Assembly: GCA_002389665.1 (NCBI GenBank)
Contig: DGNO01000002.1
Location: 443,624 to 507,623, forward strand
DNA: 64,000 bases
From: Rhodobiaceae bacterium UBA4490
Lineage (GTDB): Bacteria; Pseudomonadota; Alphaproteobacteria; Parvibaculales; Parvibaculaceae
Direction: 5' to 3'
The notes beneath the pieces are model-generated. The model did no database searches. It worked only from the letters and a program-made list of their open reading frames with translations, and was not told the DNA's origin. Positions 55,622 to 64,000 of this stretch are shown here, in pieces (the stretch's first letter is position 1; the number at the start of each line of letters is the position of its first letter). A program made the position numbers and the translations under genes.

Positions 55622-56967
55622 TAGTCAGTCCCCTCCGTCGCGCTGCGCCCGTCCTCGAGTCCTTCGAGAATTTGAGCGAGCTGAACAAATCCTTCGTCCA
55701 AGCCCGTGCACTCGTTCTGGCCTTGGGCCAGAAACGCATCGAGTGCCGGCTGATAGCGGATGGCCCGATCCACCAAGGGATCGGAACCCGACCTATAGGC
55801 CCCCAGACGTATGAGTTCCTCCATATCGTCATAGGCTGCCATCAATCCCCGTGCCTTCCGGATGAGCTCTTGCTGCTCCGGCAGATTGCACCCCGGCATG
55901 GTACGGGAAACCGATTTAAGAATGTTTATCGCGGGGTAGCGCCCGCGCTCGGCAATCGCCCGTTCAAGAACGATGTGCCCGTCCAGGATCCCGCGCACCG
56001 CATCGGCGACGGGTTCGTTGTGATCGTCCCCTTCCACCAGAACGGTGAAAAGCCCGGTAATCGAGCCGGCGCCCGTGCCCGGCCCGGCACGCTCCAGAAG
56101 CCGCGGCAATTCGGAAAAGACGGTCGGCGTATAGCCTTTGGCGGCCGGCGGTTCGCCGGCGGAAAGGCCGATCTCGCGCTGCGCCATGGCAAAACGGGTC
56201 ACGCTGTCCATCAGGCAGAGCACGTCCTGGTGCTGCTCGCGGAAATATTCCGACAGGGTCAGCGTCAACAGGGCCGCCTGGCGGCGCATGAGCGCGCTCT
56301 CGTCCGAGGTCGCGACCACGATGACCGAGCGGGCAAGCCCTTCGGGCCCCAGATGGTCTTCGATGAATTCTTGTACTTCGCGTCCGCGTTCGCCGATCAG
56401 CCCGATAACCGAGACATCGGACGCGGTATTTTTGGCGAGCATGGAAAGCAGCACCGACTTACCCACACCCGAACCGGCGAAAATCCCCATCCGCTGCCCT
56501 TTGCAGCAGGTGGTAAACGTGTTCATCGCCCGGATGCCGAGATTGATCGGCTCTTTAACGCGGGCGCGCTGATGAGCGGGCGGCGGCGTGCCGCGGAAGG
56601 GCATCGGCATCGCCCCTTGCGGCAGCGGACCCTTGCCGTCGATGGGCTCGCCCATCGCATTGACGACGCGGCCCAGCCAGCCGCGGGAGGGATGGACGAC
56701 GGGCTCTGCCGCCTCGATCCAGGCCCGGCAGCCGACACCTACCCCGTCCAGCGTCATAAAAGGCAGGCAAAGCGCCGTTTTCTGGCCGAACCCCACCACT
56801 TCGCATGGCACGGTCTTGCCGGAGCGGCTCTCGATCACAATGCGGCTGCCCACGCTCATAGCATAAAGAGGCCCGGCCACCTCGACCATGAGCCCCTGAA
56901 TGCTGGCGACCCGGCCGTACGACCTAACCTCTTGAATTTTCTCTACTTCTGCTAGAAGCGCCTGCAC
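55621..56967 (-). CDS. fliI: Flagellum-specific export ATPase
   Basis: A 448-residue F1-beta-like ATPase: Walker [14 protein letters not shown], then [13 protein letters not shown] and [16 protein letters not shown]. It drives export with FliH and FliJ. Start GTG at 56967. It is divergent from ctrA, and the shared 278-bp region contains CtrA-like boxes. Confidence 0.95.
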   Translation of the reverse strand: MQALLAEVEKIQEVRSYGRVASIQGLMVEVAGPLYAMSVGSRIVIESRSGKTVPCEVVGFGQKTALCLPFMTLDGVGVGCRAWIEAAEPVVHPSRGWLGRVVNAMGEPIDGKGPLPQGAMPMPFRGTPPPAHQRARVKEPINLGIRAMNTFTTCCKGQRMGIFAGSGVGKSVLLSMLAKNTASDVSVIGLIGERGREVQEFIEDHLGPEGLARSVIVVATSDESALMRRQAALLTLTLSEYFREQHQDVLCLMDSVTRFAMAQREIGLSAGEPPAAKGYTPTVFSELPRLLERAGPGTGAGSITGLFTVLVEGDDHNEPVADAVRGILDGHIVLERAIAERGRYPAINILKSVSRTMPGCNLPEQQELIRKARGLMAAYDDMEELIRLGAYRSGSDPLVDRAIRYQPALDAFLAQGQNECTGLDEGFVQLAQILEGLEDGRSATEGTD

Positions 56968-57146
56968 GCCTACATCCTCATGACGACTCGCGAGATCATC
57001 ATTTTGGCCGGAACATGCTTAAAGGGCCGTAAACCCCGACCCTCATATCGGTGGAAAAGAAAAATTTACGTATTTACAATGGTTTAGCGGATATCACCGA
57101 GCTTCCTACAGTTCGGATAAAAATTTTTCTAATTTCTTCATTCTGA

Positions 57147-57160
57147 TTAACCTTTGTTAA
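57147..57160. promoter_or_regulatory. Possible CtrA box between fliI and ctrA
   Basis: Two TTAACC half-sites with six bases between their TTAA cores (consensus spacing is seven). A third half-site, TTAAC, lies at 57190. This suggests autoregulation of ctrA and control of fliI. No GANTC CcrM site was seen in the 130 bases before ctrA. Confidence 0.4.
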
Positions 57161-57245
57161 CCAAATCGTCTTAAAGTGGCATGGATGGATTAACGATAAG
57201 GGGAGCCATTAAGGACCTAAGTCCTTGGCTCGGATGAGGATTTCG

Positions 57246-57953
57246 ATGCGGGTACTGTTGATTGAAGATGACAGCGCAACGGCGCAGAGCATCGACCTGA
57301 TGCTCAAATCCGAAGGCTTTAACGTTTACACCACGGATCTGGGTGAAGAAGGTGTCGATCTGGGCAAGCTCTATGATTACGACATTATCCTTCTCGATCT
57401 CAATCTGCCGGATATGAGCGGCTACGAGGTGTTGAAAAGCCTTCGCACGGGCAAGGTCGGCACACCGATCCTGATCCTTTCCGGCATGGCGGGGATCGAA
57501 AACAAGGTGCGGGGCCTCGGCTTCGGCGCCGACGACTATATGACCAAGCCCTTCCACAAGGATGAGCTGGTGGCACGCATTCATGCCGTGGTCCGCCGCT
57601 CCAAGGGCCATTCCCAGTCGGTCATCACCACCGGCAAGCTTACCGTCAACCTCGACACGAAAACCGTGGAAGTGGACGGCCAGCGCGTGCATCTGACCGG
57701 CAAGGAATATCAGATGCTGGAACTGCTTTCCCTGCGCAAGGGCACGACCCTGACCAAGGAAATGTTCCTCAACCACCTTTATGGCGGGATGGACGAGCCG
57801 GAACTCAAGATCATCGACGTGTTCATCTGCAAGCTGCGCAAGAAACTGGCCGCGGCGACGGATGGCGAACACTACATCGAAACGGTTTGGGGCCGCGGCT
57901 ATGTGCTGCGCGACCCGCATGAACAGGGCCAGCCGGCCAAAGCTTCCGCTTAA
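57246..57953 (+). CDS. ctrA: Cell-cycle response regulator CtrA
   Basis: A 235-residue OmpR-type regulator. The receiver has MRVLLIEDD, phospho-Asp51 ([13 protein letters not shown]) and [10 protein letters not shown]; the winged helix ends in [14 protein letters not shown]. It is the master cell-cycle regulator of alphaproteobacteria and activates flagellar genes. The ATG at 57246 with GAGGA upstream matches the family start. Near the C-terminus the Ala-rich tail is typical. Confidence 0.94.
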   Translation: MRVLLIEDDSATAQSIDLMLKSEGFNVYTTDLGEEGVDLGKLYDYDIILLDLNLPDMSGYEVLKSLRTGKVGTPILILSGMAGIENKVRGLGFGADDYMTKPFHKDELVARIHAVVRRSKGHSQSVITTGKLTVNLDTKTVEVDGQRVHLTGKEYQMLELLSLRKGTTLTKEMFLNHLYGGMDEPELKIIDVFICKLRKKLAAATDGEHYIETVWGRGYVLRDPHEQGQPAKASA

Positions 57954-58010
57954 ACCGGGCCCTATCCAAAAGCTGCACCGCGTTGCGTTTCGTGCGCTTG
58001 AGGGGGATTT

Positions 58011-58047
58011 AAAGGCGTCTCTTCGGGGGAGGAGACGCCTTTATTAT
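58011..58047 (+). terminator. Rho-independent terminator after ctrA
   Basis: An 11-bp stem (58011-58021 with 58032-58042) is followed by the T-rich ATTATTT, 58 bases after the ctrA stop. Confidence 0.85.
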
Positions 58048-58081
58048 TTGGATCTGCCCGCCTGCCCTGCTCCAGGCATTA

Positions 58082-58107
58082 AAAAACCCGGCGCGCGCCG
58101 GGTTTTT
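58082..58107 (-). terminator. Terminator of the che operon
   Basis: A self-complementary stem of AAAAACCCGGCGC and its mirror; the A/T runs make it work in both directions. It lies 25 bases downstream of the cheR stop. Confidence 0.85.
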
Positions 58108-58132
58108 CATATCGCATTTCCTGAAAAGAAGG

Positions 58133-58978
58133 TCAGGCAACCGCCGCCCGCTCCAGCTTGGAGACATCGGCTTCCGCCGGCACGTAAAGCCCGCGGCAGC
58201 CTTTCAGCGGCTTGAAGGCCTTGGTAATGCCGATCACGGTTTCCGCCGCGCCCAGCACCAGGAACCCGTCCGGCGCCAGCTGTTTGGCGATGCGCTCCAG
58301 CACCTGCGCCTTGGTCTGCTGATCGAAATAGATCAGCACGTTCCGGCAGAACACCACATCGAACTGGCCAAGGGCGCTGAACTCTTCCAAGAGGTTGAGC
58401 TTGCGGTACTGCACCATCGAGCGGATATCGGGCGAAATTTCCCAATCATGACCGATCTGCTTGAAATATTTCACCAGAAGCTGGATCGGCAAGCCGCGCT
58501 GCACCTCGAACTGAGTATATTTGCCAAGTTTCGCCCGGCGCAGCACATCGGCGGAGAGATCCGTGCCGATGATTTCCTGGCGCCAGCTGCTCAGCTTCGG
58601 GCCCATTTCCTTGATCTGCATGGCCAGCGAATAGGGCTCCTGGCCCGTGGAGGCGGCCGCGCACCAGATGCGGAAGCGGTTCGTGCCCGCGCGCGTTTCC
58701 AGAAGATGCGGCAGGATCACCTTTTCGAACATTTCGAAAGGCGTCTTGTCGCGAAAGAAGAACGACTCGTTCGTCGTCATCGCTTCCGTCACCTGCTCGA
58801 GCAGCGCCACGGCGCCCGGCCGCATGGCCCCGACCAGCCCTTCAATGTCTTCAAAGCCATTGTCGCGGGCAATCGGCAAGAGCCGGCTCTCGATCAGATA
58901 TTCCTTGTTCGGCGTCAGCACGAGGCCCGAGCGCTCTTTCAGGAACTTTGCGAGATATTCAAAGTCCGCCTGCCTCAT
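58133..58978 (-). CDS. cheR: Chemotaxis protein methyltransferase CheR
   Basis: A 281-residue enzyme that methylates chemoreceptor Glu residues. The helical N-terminal domain precedes the SAM domain (RIWCAAASTGQEPYSLAM, FDVVFCRNVLIYFD). The ATG at 58978 overlaps the cheB stop (ATGA). Last gene of the operon. Confidence 0.94.
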   Translation of the reverse strand: MRQADFEYLAKFLKERSGLVLTPNKEYLIESRLLPIARDNGFEDIEGLVGAMRPGAVALLEQVTEAMTTNESFFFRDKTPFEMFEKVILPHLLETRAGTNRFRIWCAAASTGQEPYSLAMQIKEMGPKLSSWRQEIIGTDLSADVLRRAKLGKYTQFEVQRGLPIQLLVKYFKQIGHDWEISPDIRSMVQYRKLNLLEEFSALGQFDVVFCRNVLIYFDQQTKAQVLERIAKQLAPDGFLVLGAAETVIGITKAFKPLKGCRGLYVPAEADVSKLERAAVA

Positions 58979-60126
58979 GACACGCCTCCAACAATCAACC
59001 GGGCCATCGTTTCGGCAAGCTGGCCGAGCGGCAGCACTTTGTGGCAAATCCCTGCCTGAGCGACCGCTCCCGGCATTCCCCAAACAACACTGGTCTCTTC
59101 GTCCTGCGCGATCACCGTCCCGCCGCCCTGCTGCACACGCCGTGCGCTGTCGCGCCCGTCATGGCCCATGCCGGTGAGAATGCAGGTCAGGATCGCAGGT
59201 CCGTAAATCGCAATCAGACTGTCGAGCATCGGATCGACGGAAGGCCGGCAGAAATTCACCGGCGCGGAATCGTCGAGCTTGATGAACGTGTCCGTGCCTT
59301 TAGCCTCAAACTTCATATGAAAGCCGCCCGGCGCGACATAAATCTTGCCCGGCTCCACTTTCATGCCCGTCTGACCTTCCACGCAGGGGCGTTTCGCCAC
59401 CCCTTCGATATGTTCGGCCAGAATGGAGGTAAAGGTCGCCGGCATATGCTGTGTAATCACAACCGGCAGCCGCTCAAGCGAGGGCGAGAGCGCACCCAGA
59501 AGATCGAACAGCGCGCGCGGTCCGCCGGTCGAGCTGCCGATCGCGACGATCCGCGGGCGCGTCTTGGACGCCGGCTGCAGAACAATGGGTTTCGGCGCGG
59601 CGGCAGGCGCGGGGCTGAGCGGGCGGCGGGCGCCCGGCTGAGCGGCCGGCGAGGTTGCGCTGCCAGCCCGCATAGCGGGACGGCGGCGGCGGCCAAGACC
59701 GCGGATTTTCGCCACAAGCTCACGCTGAAATTCTTCCGGCGCATTGCCTTCCCGCGTGCTTTCGGGCTTGGGCACATAATCGGCCGCACCCAGCTTCAGC
59801 GCTTTCAGGGAAATATCGGCATTGCGGCGGGTCAGGGTCGAGGCCATGAGAACACGAACCCCCGGTGCTGCTTGCAACAATTTCGGCAAGGCCGTCATGC
59901 CGTCCATCACCGGCATTTCGATGTCGAGAATGACGATATCGACATCCGCATCCGCGATCTTTTTGACCGCGTCTTCACCGTTCCGGCAGGTCACAGCCAC
60001 CTCGATATCGGGCAGCGCGTCCAGCCAACGGCTGATCAACCCGCGAATGACGACGGAGTCATCGACGACCATAACGCGAACGGCCTGGTCGTTCCGGGGT
60101 TTGGGAGTGGCAGGTACAGCGTTCAC
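58975..60126 (-). CDS. cheB: Chemotaxis response regulator methylesterase CheB
   Basis: A 383-residue protein. Receiver with DIVILDIEMPVMDG, an Ala/Pro-rich linker (about 150-190), then the methylesterase with AIGSSTGGPRAL (Ser), ITQHMPATFT (His) and GMGHDGRDSA (Asp). It begins one base after the cheY stop. Confidence 0.95.
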   Translation of the reverse strand: MNAVPATPKPRNDQAVRVMVVDDSVVIRGLISRWLDALPDIEVAVTCRNGEDAVKKIADADVDIVILDIEMPVMDGMTALPKLLQAAPGVRVLMASTLTRRNADISLKALKLGAADYVPKPESTREGNAPEEFQRELVAKIRGLGRRRRPAMRAGSATSPAAQPGARRPLSPAPAAAPKPIVLQPASKTRPRIVAIGSSTGGPRALFDLLGALSPSLERLPVVITQHMPATFTSILAEHIEGVAKRPCVEGQTGMKVEPGKIYVAPGGFHMKFEAKGTDTFIKLDDSAPVNFCRPSVDPMLDSLIAIYGPAILTCILTGMGHDGRDSARRVQQGGGTVIAQDEETSVVWGMPGAVAQAGICHKVLPLGQLAETMARLIVGGVS

Positions 60127-60492
60127 TTAGATCAATCCGGTTTGAGCAAACTTGGACTCGATGATTTCCTTGTCGAACGGCTTCATGATGTATTCGTTCG
60201 CACCGGCGCTGATCGCCTCGGTAATATGCGACATGTTGTTTTCCGTCGTGCAGAAAACCACGATGGGTTTCTGGCCGCCCGGCTTGCCGCGCAGCTCTTT
60301 CAGGAAGTCGAGCCCATTCATGACCGGCATGTTCCAGTCGAGCAGCACCGCGTCGGGCATGGAGCCCAGGCAACGGTCCAACGCTTCTTTGCCGTCCTCG
60401 GCTTCCTCGATAGAAAAATTCATTTCCTCGAGGATGCGCCGCGCCACCTTGCGGATGACCGAGCTATCGTCAACGACCAGACACGTCTTCAT
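60127..60492 (-). CDS. cheY: Chemotaxis response regulator CheY
   Basis: A 121-residue single receiver: VVDDSSVIRKV, phospho-Asp in VLLDWNMPVMNG, Thr in VVFCTTENN, Lys in IMKPFDKE. It carries the signal to the FliM/FliN switch or serves as a phosphate sink. Confidence 0.93.
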   Translation of the reverse strand: MKTCLVVDDSSVIRKVARRILEEMNFSIEEAEDGKEALDRCLGSMPDAVLLDWNMPVMNGLDFLKELRGKPGGQKPIVVFCTTENNMSHITEAISAGANEYIMKPFDKEIIESKFAQTGLI

Positions 60493-60519
60493 ACCATTCT
60501 CCTAATGCCTGGCCCCGCC

Positions 60520-61035
60520 TTAAGCCGCCAGCGTTTGACCAGTGAAATTCAGAACCCGCTCGACATCGATCACGATCATGAGCCGCGACTCCAGCCGCTG
60601 CACCCCTGCGGAAATTTCCCGCCAGCGCGGATCGAGATTTGCCGGATTGCTTTCCATGTCCGCATCGGCAACGCGCAGGACCTCGCCCACACTGTCGATG
60701 ATCAGCCCGTAAGACTCGCCCCGGTGCTCGACGCCCACCGCCATGCACCCGGCCGTGCGGTCTCGCGACTGCAGACCGAGACGGCGGCGCATATCGATTG
60801 CCGTCACGATGCGGCCGCGCAGGTTTAGAACCCCCGCCACTTCCGGCGCCGAAAGCGGCACCCGTGTCATGGATTGCGGCATGAAAACGTCATGGACGCG
60901 CGGAACCGGAATGCCGAAAAGCTGATCCTCGATCACCACGGTGATGTATTCAGACATACCGGCACTGCTCACCGCTGCCGCGGCTTTCTTACGCGATGCG
61001 CGCGTTGCAGCTGCTTTGGTTTCGTGCTCGCTCAT
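60520..61035 (-). CDS. cheW: Chemotaxis coupling protein CheW
   Basis: A 171-residue CheW with an N-terminal Ala/Lys extension of about 25 residues before the domain (YITVVIEDQLFGIPV, VLNLRGRIVTAIDMR). It couples receptors to CheA. The start overlaps the cheA stop by four bases. Confidence 0.93.
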   Translation of the reverse strand: MSEHETKAAATRASRKKAAAAVSSAGMSEYITVVIEDQLFGIPVPRVHDVFMPQSMTRVPLSAPEVAGVLNLRGRIVTAIDMRRRLGLQSRDRTAGCMAVGVEHRGESYGLIIDSVGEVLRVADADMESNPANLDPRWREISAGVQRLESRLMIVIDVERVLNFTGQTLAA

Positions 61036-63758
61036 GCTGCCTCTCCTTTGGCATCGAGAATTTCGTTGAGAACCTGGATCAAGCCGTCGCGGTCATATTT
61101 GGCGACATAATCGTCGAAGCCGGCCTGGCGGCCTTTCTCGATCGCCTCGGATGAGCCAAGCGCTGAGAGCGCGATGATCGGGATATGCGACCAGGTGTCG
61201 TCTTTCTTGACCGCGGCTGCGAATTCAAAGCCATTCGTCACCGGCATCTCGATATCCGAGACGATGATGTCGAACATCTGGCCCGCATCGCGCAGTTTCC
61301 AGGCAGCGTCCACGCTCGCGGCATGCACGACCTGATAGCCGGCCATTGCCAATTGCGGCGTTACCATGGTGCGGAAGAAGGGGCTGTCATCGACCAGCAG
61401 CAACCGTTTGGCAGCGCCCGCCTGAAGCGCGGCCTCCTTGCGGCGGAACCAATCGGCGAAGACCCGCGTCAGATAATGAGCGACGTCGAGCACTTCCGTG
61501 GCTTTTTCGCGGATCACGGCGGAGCCCAGAATACCCGGCACTTCCGAGGTCAGCTCGATATCGAGGCGGTCCGTGACGATATCCACGATCTCGTCCACCG
61601 CGAGGCCCACAGAGCGCTCTTCTTCGGTGAACACGAGGATCGGCTGGCGCCCTTCGCTGCGCAGCGCGGTGCCTTCGGCCACATGCATGATGGGCATCAG
61701 CTTGCCGCGATACTGAATGACGTTGGAGCCGTTGGAATATTCGATCTCGGAAACGTCGAACTCTTCCAGACGCGTGACGAGGGAAAGCGGCACGGCCTTG
61801 GGTTCCTGCGAGCCGGCATAGAAGACCAGAAGCGAGGTCTCGCCGTCGGAGGTAAAGCCCTGCTGTTCTTCCGCCACGATCTCTTCCATTTCGTTGAGCT
61901 CGCCGGCAATTGCCTGCGCCACGCCGTTCGGATCCATGATCATGATGACCGATCCGTCGCCCAGGATGGTGTTGCCGGAGAAGACCGTGATATCGCGCAG
62001 AAGCGAGGCCACGGGCTTCACGACGATTTCCTCGGTGTCGAAAACGCTGTCCACGACAATGCCGAAAATCTGCTCGCCCACACGCGTCACCACGATGAAA
62101 GCTTCATCGGACGTCACCGTGCGCCCGTCTTCGGACGTGGTTTCGGCCGAAGAGCGCAGTCCCAGGAACTGATCGAGGAAGACCAGCGGCAGGAGACGGT
62201 TGCGCAGACGCAGAACCGGCGTGTTGTTGATGTGCTCGATGCGGTGATCGGAATCGGCCTTCGTGCGCACCAGTTCCACAACGGCAAGCTGCGGAATGGC
62301 GAAGCGCTCTTCGGCCGCTTCCACGATAAGCGCGGAAACGATCGCGAGCGTGAGCGGGATCTTGATGGTGAAGGTCGTGCCTTTGTGATGCGTCGAGCGC
62401 AGGTCGATGGACCCGCCGATCAGCTCGATATTCGTGCGCACCACATCCATACCGACGCCGCGGCCCGACACGTTCGTGACTTTCGCGGCAGTCGAGAAGC
62501 CCGGCGCGAAGATATAGCGGTGGATCTGCTGCTCGGTGAGCTTTTCCACTTCCGCTTCGCTGACAAGACCGTTGGCAATGGCTTTTGCCTTGATCTTTTC
62601 GACATCGAGACCGCGCCCGTCATCGGCGATTTCGATGATGATATGGCCGCCTTCGTGATAGGCGCGCAGCGTGATGCGGCCCTTGTCGGATTTACCCGCC
62701 GCAACGCGTTCGGCCGTGGTTTCCAGACCATGGTCGGCGGAGTTACGCACCATATGGGTGAGCGGGTCTTTAATGAGATCGAGAACCTGGCGGTCAAGCT
62801 CGGTTTCCGCACCGATCATTTCCAGATCGATCTTCTTGCCAAGCTCGCGGCTGAGGTCGCGCACGATGCGCGGCAGTTTCTGCCAGGCATTGCCGATGGG
62901 CTGCATGCGCGTCTTCATCACCGCTTCCTGCAGCTCGCCCGTTACATTGGAGAGGCGCTGCAGCGGCACTTTGAATTCGCTGTCATCCAGGCGGCGCACC
63001 ATTTCCAGAAGCTGGTTGCGCGTCAGAACAAGCTCGGAAACCATGGTCATCAGGTTTTCAAGCGTATCCACGTTCACACGGATGGACTGGTTGGCGACGC
63101 TTTCTTTCTTGCCGCCTTCGCTCTCGCCGTCATCCGCAGCAGCAGACTCTTCGGCAAACGGCGCGGCGGGCGCCGGGGTCGGGGCCGGCGCAGGAGCGGC
63201 AAGCTCCGGGCCTTCAGCTTCCTGGAATGCGCGTTCAAGTTCATCTAGCGAGACTTCACCCGGACGCAAGGGGCGGTCGAGCAGCGGATCGATAGCTGCG
63301 CTGTCATCGCTCGCCGCTTCTTCGGCAACCGGCACCGCTTCTTCGGCAGGCGCAGCGGGCGCTGCCGGGGCAGCAGCTTCCGCTTCTCCCTGCGAGAGCG
63401 CGTTAAGCTGGTTGATCAGATCGTCGTCCGAGCCATCGGGCTCGGCTTCATTCGCTTCCAGTTCGGAAAGAATGAGCTTCAACCGGTCGATGGAATGCAA
63501 AATCGCCGTCACGCCGCCATCTGTCACGCCCATGCCGTCGCGGTACTTGCCCATCAGCGTTTCGGCCGCATGCGCCAGCGCTTCCAGGCGCGGCAAGCCC
63601 AGGAACCCGCAAGTCCCTTTCACGGTGTGCACGAGACGGAAGATATTATCCAGAATCTGCGCGTTGTTCGGTTCCTGCTCGAACTTCACCAGCTCGACGT
63701 CCACAACGTCCAGGCTCTCGGTCGTTTCGGTCAGGAATTCGCGAAGTAGATCATCCAT
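61032..63758 (-). CDS. cheA: Hybrid chemotaxis histidine kinase CheA with C-terminal receiver
   Basis: A 908-residue kinase. Domains in order: Hpt with His in FRLVHTVKG (near 45), an Ala/Glu-rich linker (about 130-220), dimerisation, HATPase (HMVRNSADHGLET, DDGRGLD, GRGVGMDVV), a first CheW-like domain (about 510-640), a second (about 660-790), and a receiver (LLLVDDSPFFRTMV, DIIVSDIEMPVTNG). The second CheW unit and the receiver distinguish it from E. coli CheA. GAGGGGA before 63758 selects the start. Confidence 0.95.
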   Translation of the reverse strand: MDDLLREFLTETTESLDVVDVELVKFEQEPNNAQILDNIFRLVHTVKGTCGFLGLPRLEALAHAAETLMGKYRDGMGVTDGGVTAILHSIDRLKLILSELEANEAEPDGSDDDLINQLNALSQGEAEAAAPAAPAAPAEEAVPVAEEAASDDSAAIDPLLDRPLRPGEVSLDELERAFQEAEGPELAAPAPAPTPAPAAPFAEESAAADDGESEGGKKESVANQSIRVNVDTLENLMTMVSELVLTRNQLLEMVRRLDDSEFKVPLQRLSNVTGELQEAVMKTRMQPIGNAWQKLPRIVRDLSRELGKKIDLEMIGAETELDRQVLDLIKDPLTHMVRNSADHGLETTAERVAAGKSDKGRITLRAYHEGGHIIIEIADDGRGLDVEKIKAKAIANGLVSEAEVEKLTEQQIHRYIFAPGFSTAAKVTNVSGRGVGMDVVRTNIELIGGSIDLRSTHHKGTTFTIKIPLTLAIVSALIVEAAEERFAIPQLAVVELVRTKADSDHRIEHINNTPVLRLRNRLLPLVFLDQFLGLRSSAETTSEDGRTVTSDEAFIVVTRVGEQIFGIVVDSVFDTEEIVVKPVASLLRDITVFSGNTILGDGSVIMIMDPNGVAQAIAGELNEMEEIVAEEQQGFTSDGETSLLVFYAGSQEPKAVPLSLVTRLEEFDVSEIEYSNGSNVIQYRGKLMPIMHVAEGTALRSEGRQPILVFTEEERSVGLAVDEIVDIVTDRLDIELTSEVPGILGSAVIREKATEVLDVAHYLTRVFADWFRRKEAALQAGAAKRLLLVDDSPFFRTMVTPQLAMAGYQVVHAASVDAAWKLRDAGQMFDIIVSDIEMPVTNGFEFAAAVKKDDTWSHIPIIALSALGSSEAIEKGRQAGFDDYVAKYDRDGLIQVLNEILDAKGEAA

Positions 63759-63926
63759 AACGTCCCCTCGGCACTCTCGCGTTGCGCACCCCATGGCGGG
63801 CAATAAGGCCTGCATGTGGGCGTGCTGTGTTTGGGTCCTGCCCGCTCACTGGGAGAGCGGGTAATGAACCGGATTACCGCTGATTGTTGGGGAAACTCGT
63901 TAAAAAGCTCTGAAATCAGGCGCAGA

Positions 63927-63958
63927 AAAACGGCATGCGCCACTCGGGCGCATGCCGA
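63927..63958 (-). terminator. Terminator of a gene right of the window
   Basis: An 11-bp stem (63932-63942 with 63948-63958) around ACTCG. On the minus strand TTTTT follows. It would end a minus-strand gene beyond 64 kb and isolate the che promoter, which must lie at 63759-63926. Confidence 0.8.
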
Positions 63959-64000
63959 TAAAACATTTATAAAATCAAGGGCTTGGCAGCCGGTTAATGG

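Noticed and set aside
1..64000. CRISPR arrays, rRNA genes and complete insertion sequences
   Set aside because: None seen: no regularly spaced repeats of 25-40 bases, no rRNA signature sequence and no transposase with terminal repeats.

Overview
The window is high-GC bacterial chromosome with dense, often overlapping genes. Adjacent ctrA, a sciP-type CtrA inhibitor, an FlbD-type flagellar activator, NasT-controlled nitrate assimilation and a PmtA-like methyltransferase together point to an alphaproteobacterium, probably a free-living member near the Hyphomicrobiales or Parvibaculum grade. That placement is inference; no rRNA is present.

Layout. 1-6.5 kb: the start of tamB, tamA (outer-membrane assembly), an EthA-like flavin monooxygenase and a Pat-type protein acetyltransferase. 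6.5-20.9 kb, minus strand: one tightly packed nitrate-assimilation operon running outer-membrane porin, nrtA, nrtB, nrtD, nirB, nirD, nasA, cobA. A leader precedes it with a very strong intrinsic terminator directly in front of the first start codon, and upstream of that an ANTAR-type hairpin candidate. The ANTAR antiterminator gene nasT lies just upstream, followed outward by mobA (molybdenum cofactor) and a histidine kinase with a periplasmic binding-protein sensor. This reads as a complete uptake, reduction, cofactor and regulation module.

21.2-37.4 kb: an accessory island at the 3' end of an elongator tRNA-Met gene. A 49-bp exact copy of the tRNA 3' part lies at 22.77 kb, next to a tyrosine recombinase, and the intact tRNA is at 37.34-37.41 kb. 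A GNAT acetyltransferase gene whose end overlaps the tRNA is present whole on the left and as a 5'-truncated near-copy on the right, with a possible third relic near 32.0 kb. This suggests repeated insertion and accretion at one site. Cargo: a possible replication initiator, a 2-kb gene-poor tract full of short repeats and inverted repeats, an operon of vsr, a nucleotidyltransferase-like gene and a DUF262 gene, a C5 DNA methyltransferase with a convergent PD-(D/E)xK-like endonuclease, and a two-gene operon of a DUF6361-like protein plus a two-HxK phospholipase-D-like protein. The last pair and the NTase/DUF262 pair are the best candidates for undescribed anti-phage modules.

37.5-64 kb: core chromosome again. 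It holds a NaChBac-like voltage-gated channel, a PmtA-like methyltransferase and mnmA; the flagellar genes fliK, flgD, sciP, fliF, fliG, fliH, fliN, a motA-like gene, flbD, flhA, flhF and flhG; a small membrane protein, yajQ, fliJ and fliI; ctrA; and the chemotaxis operon cheA, cheW, cheY, cheB, cheR. The cluster couples flagellar assembly to the CtrA/SciP/FlbD cell-cycle circuit.
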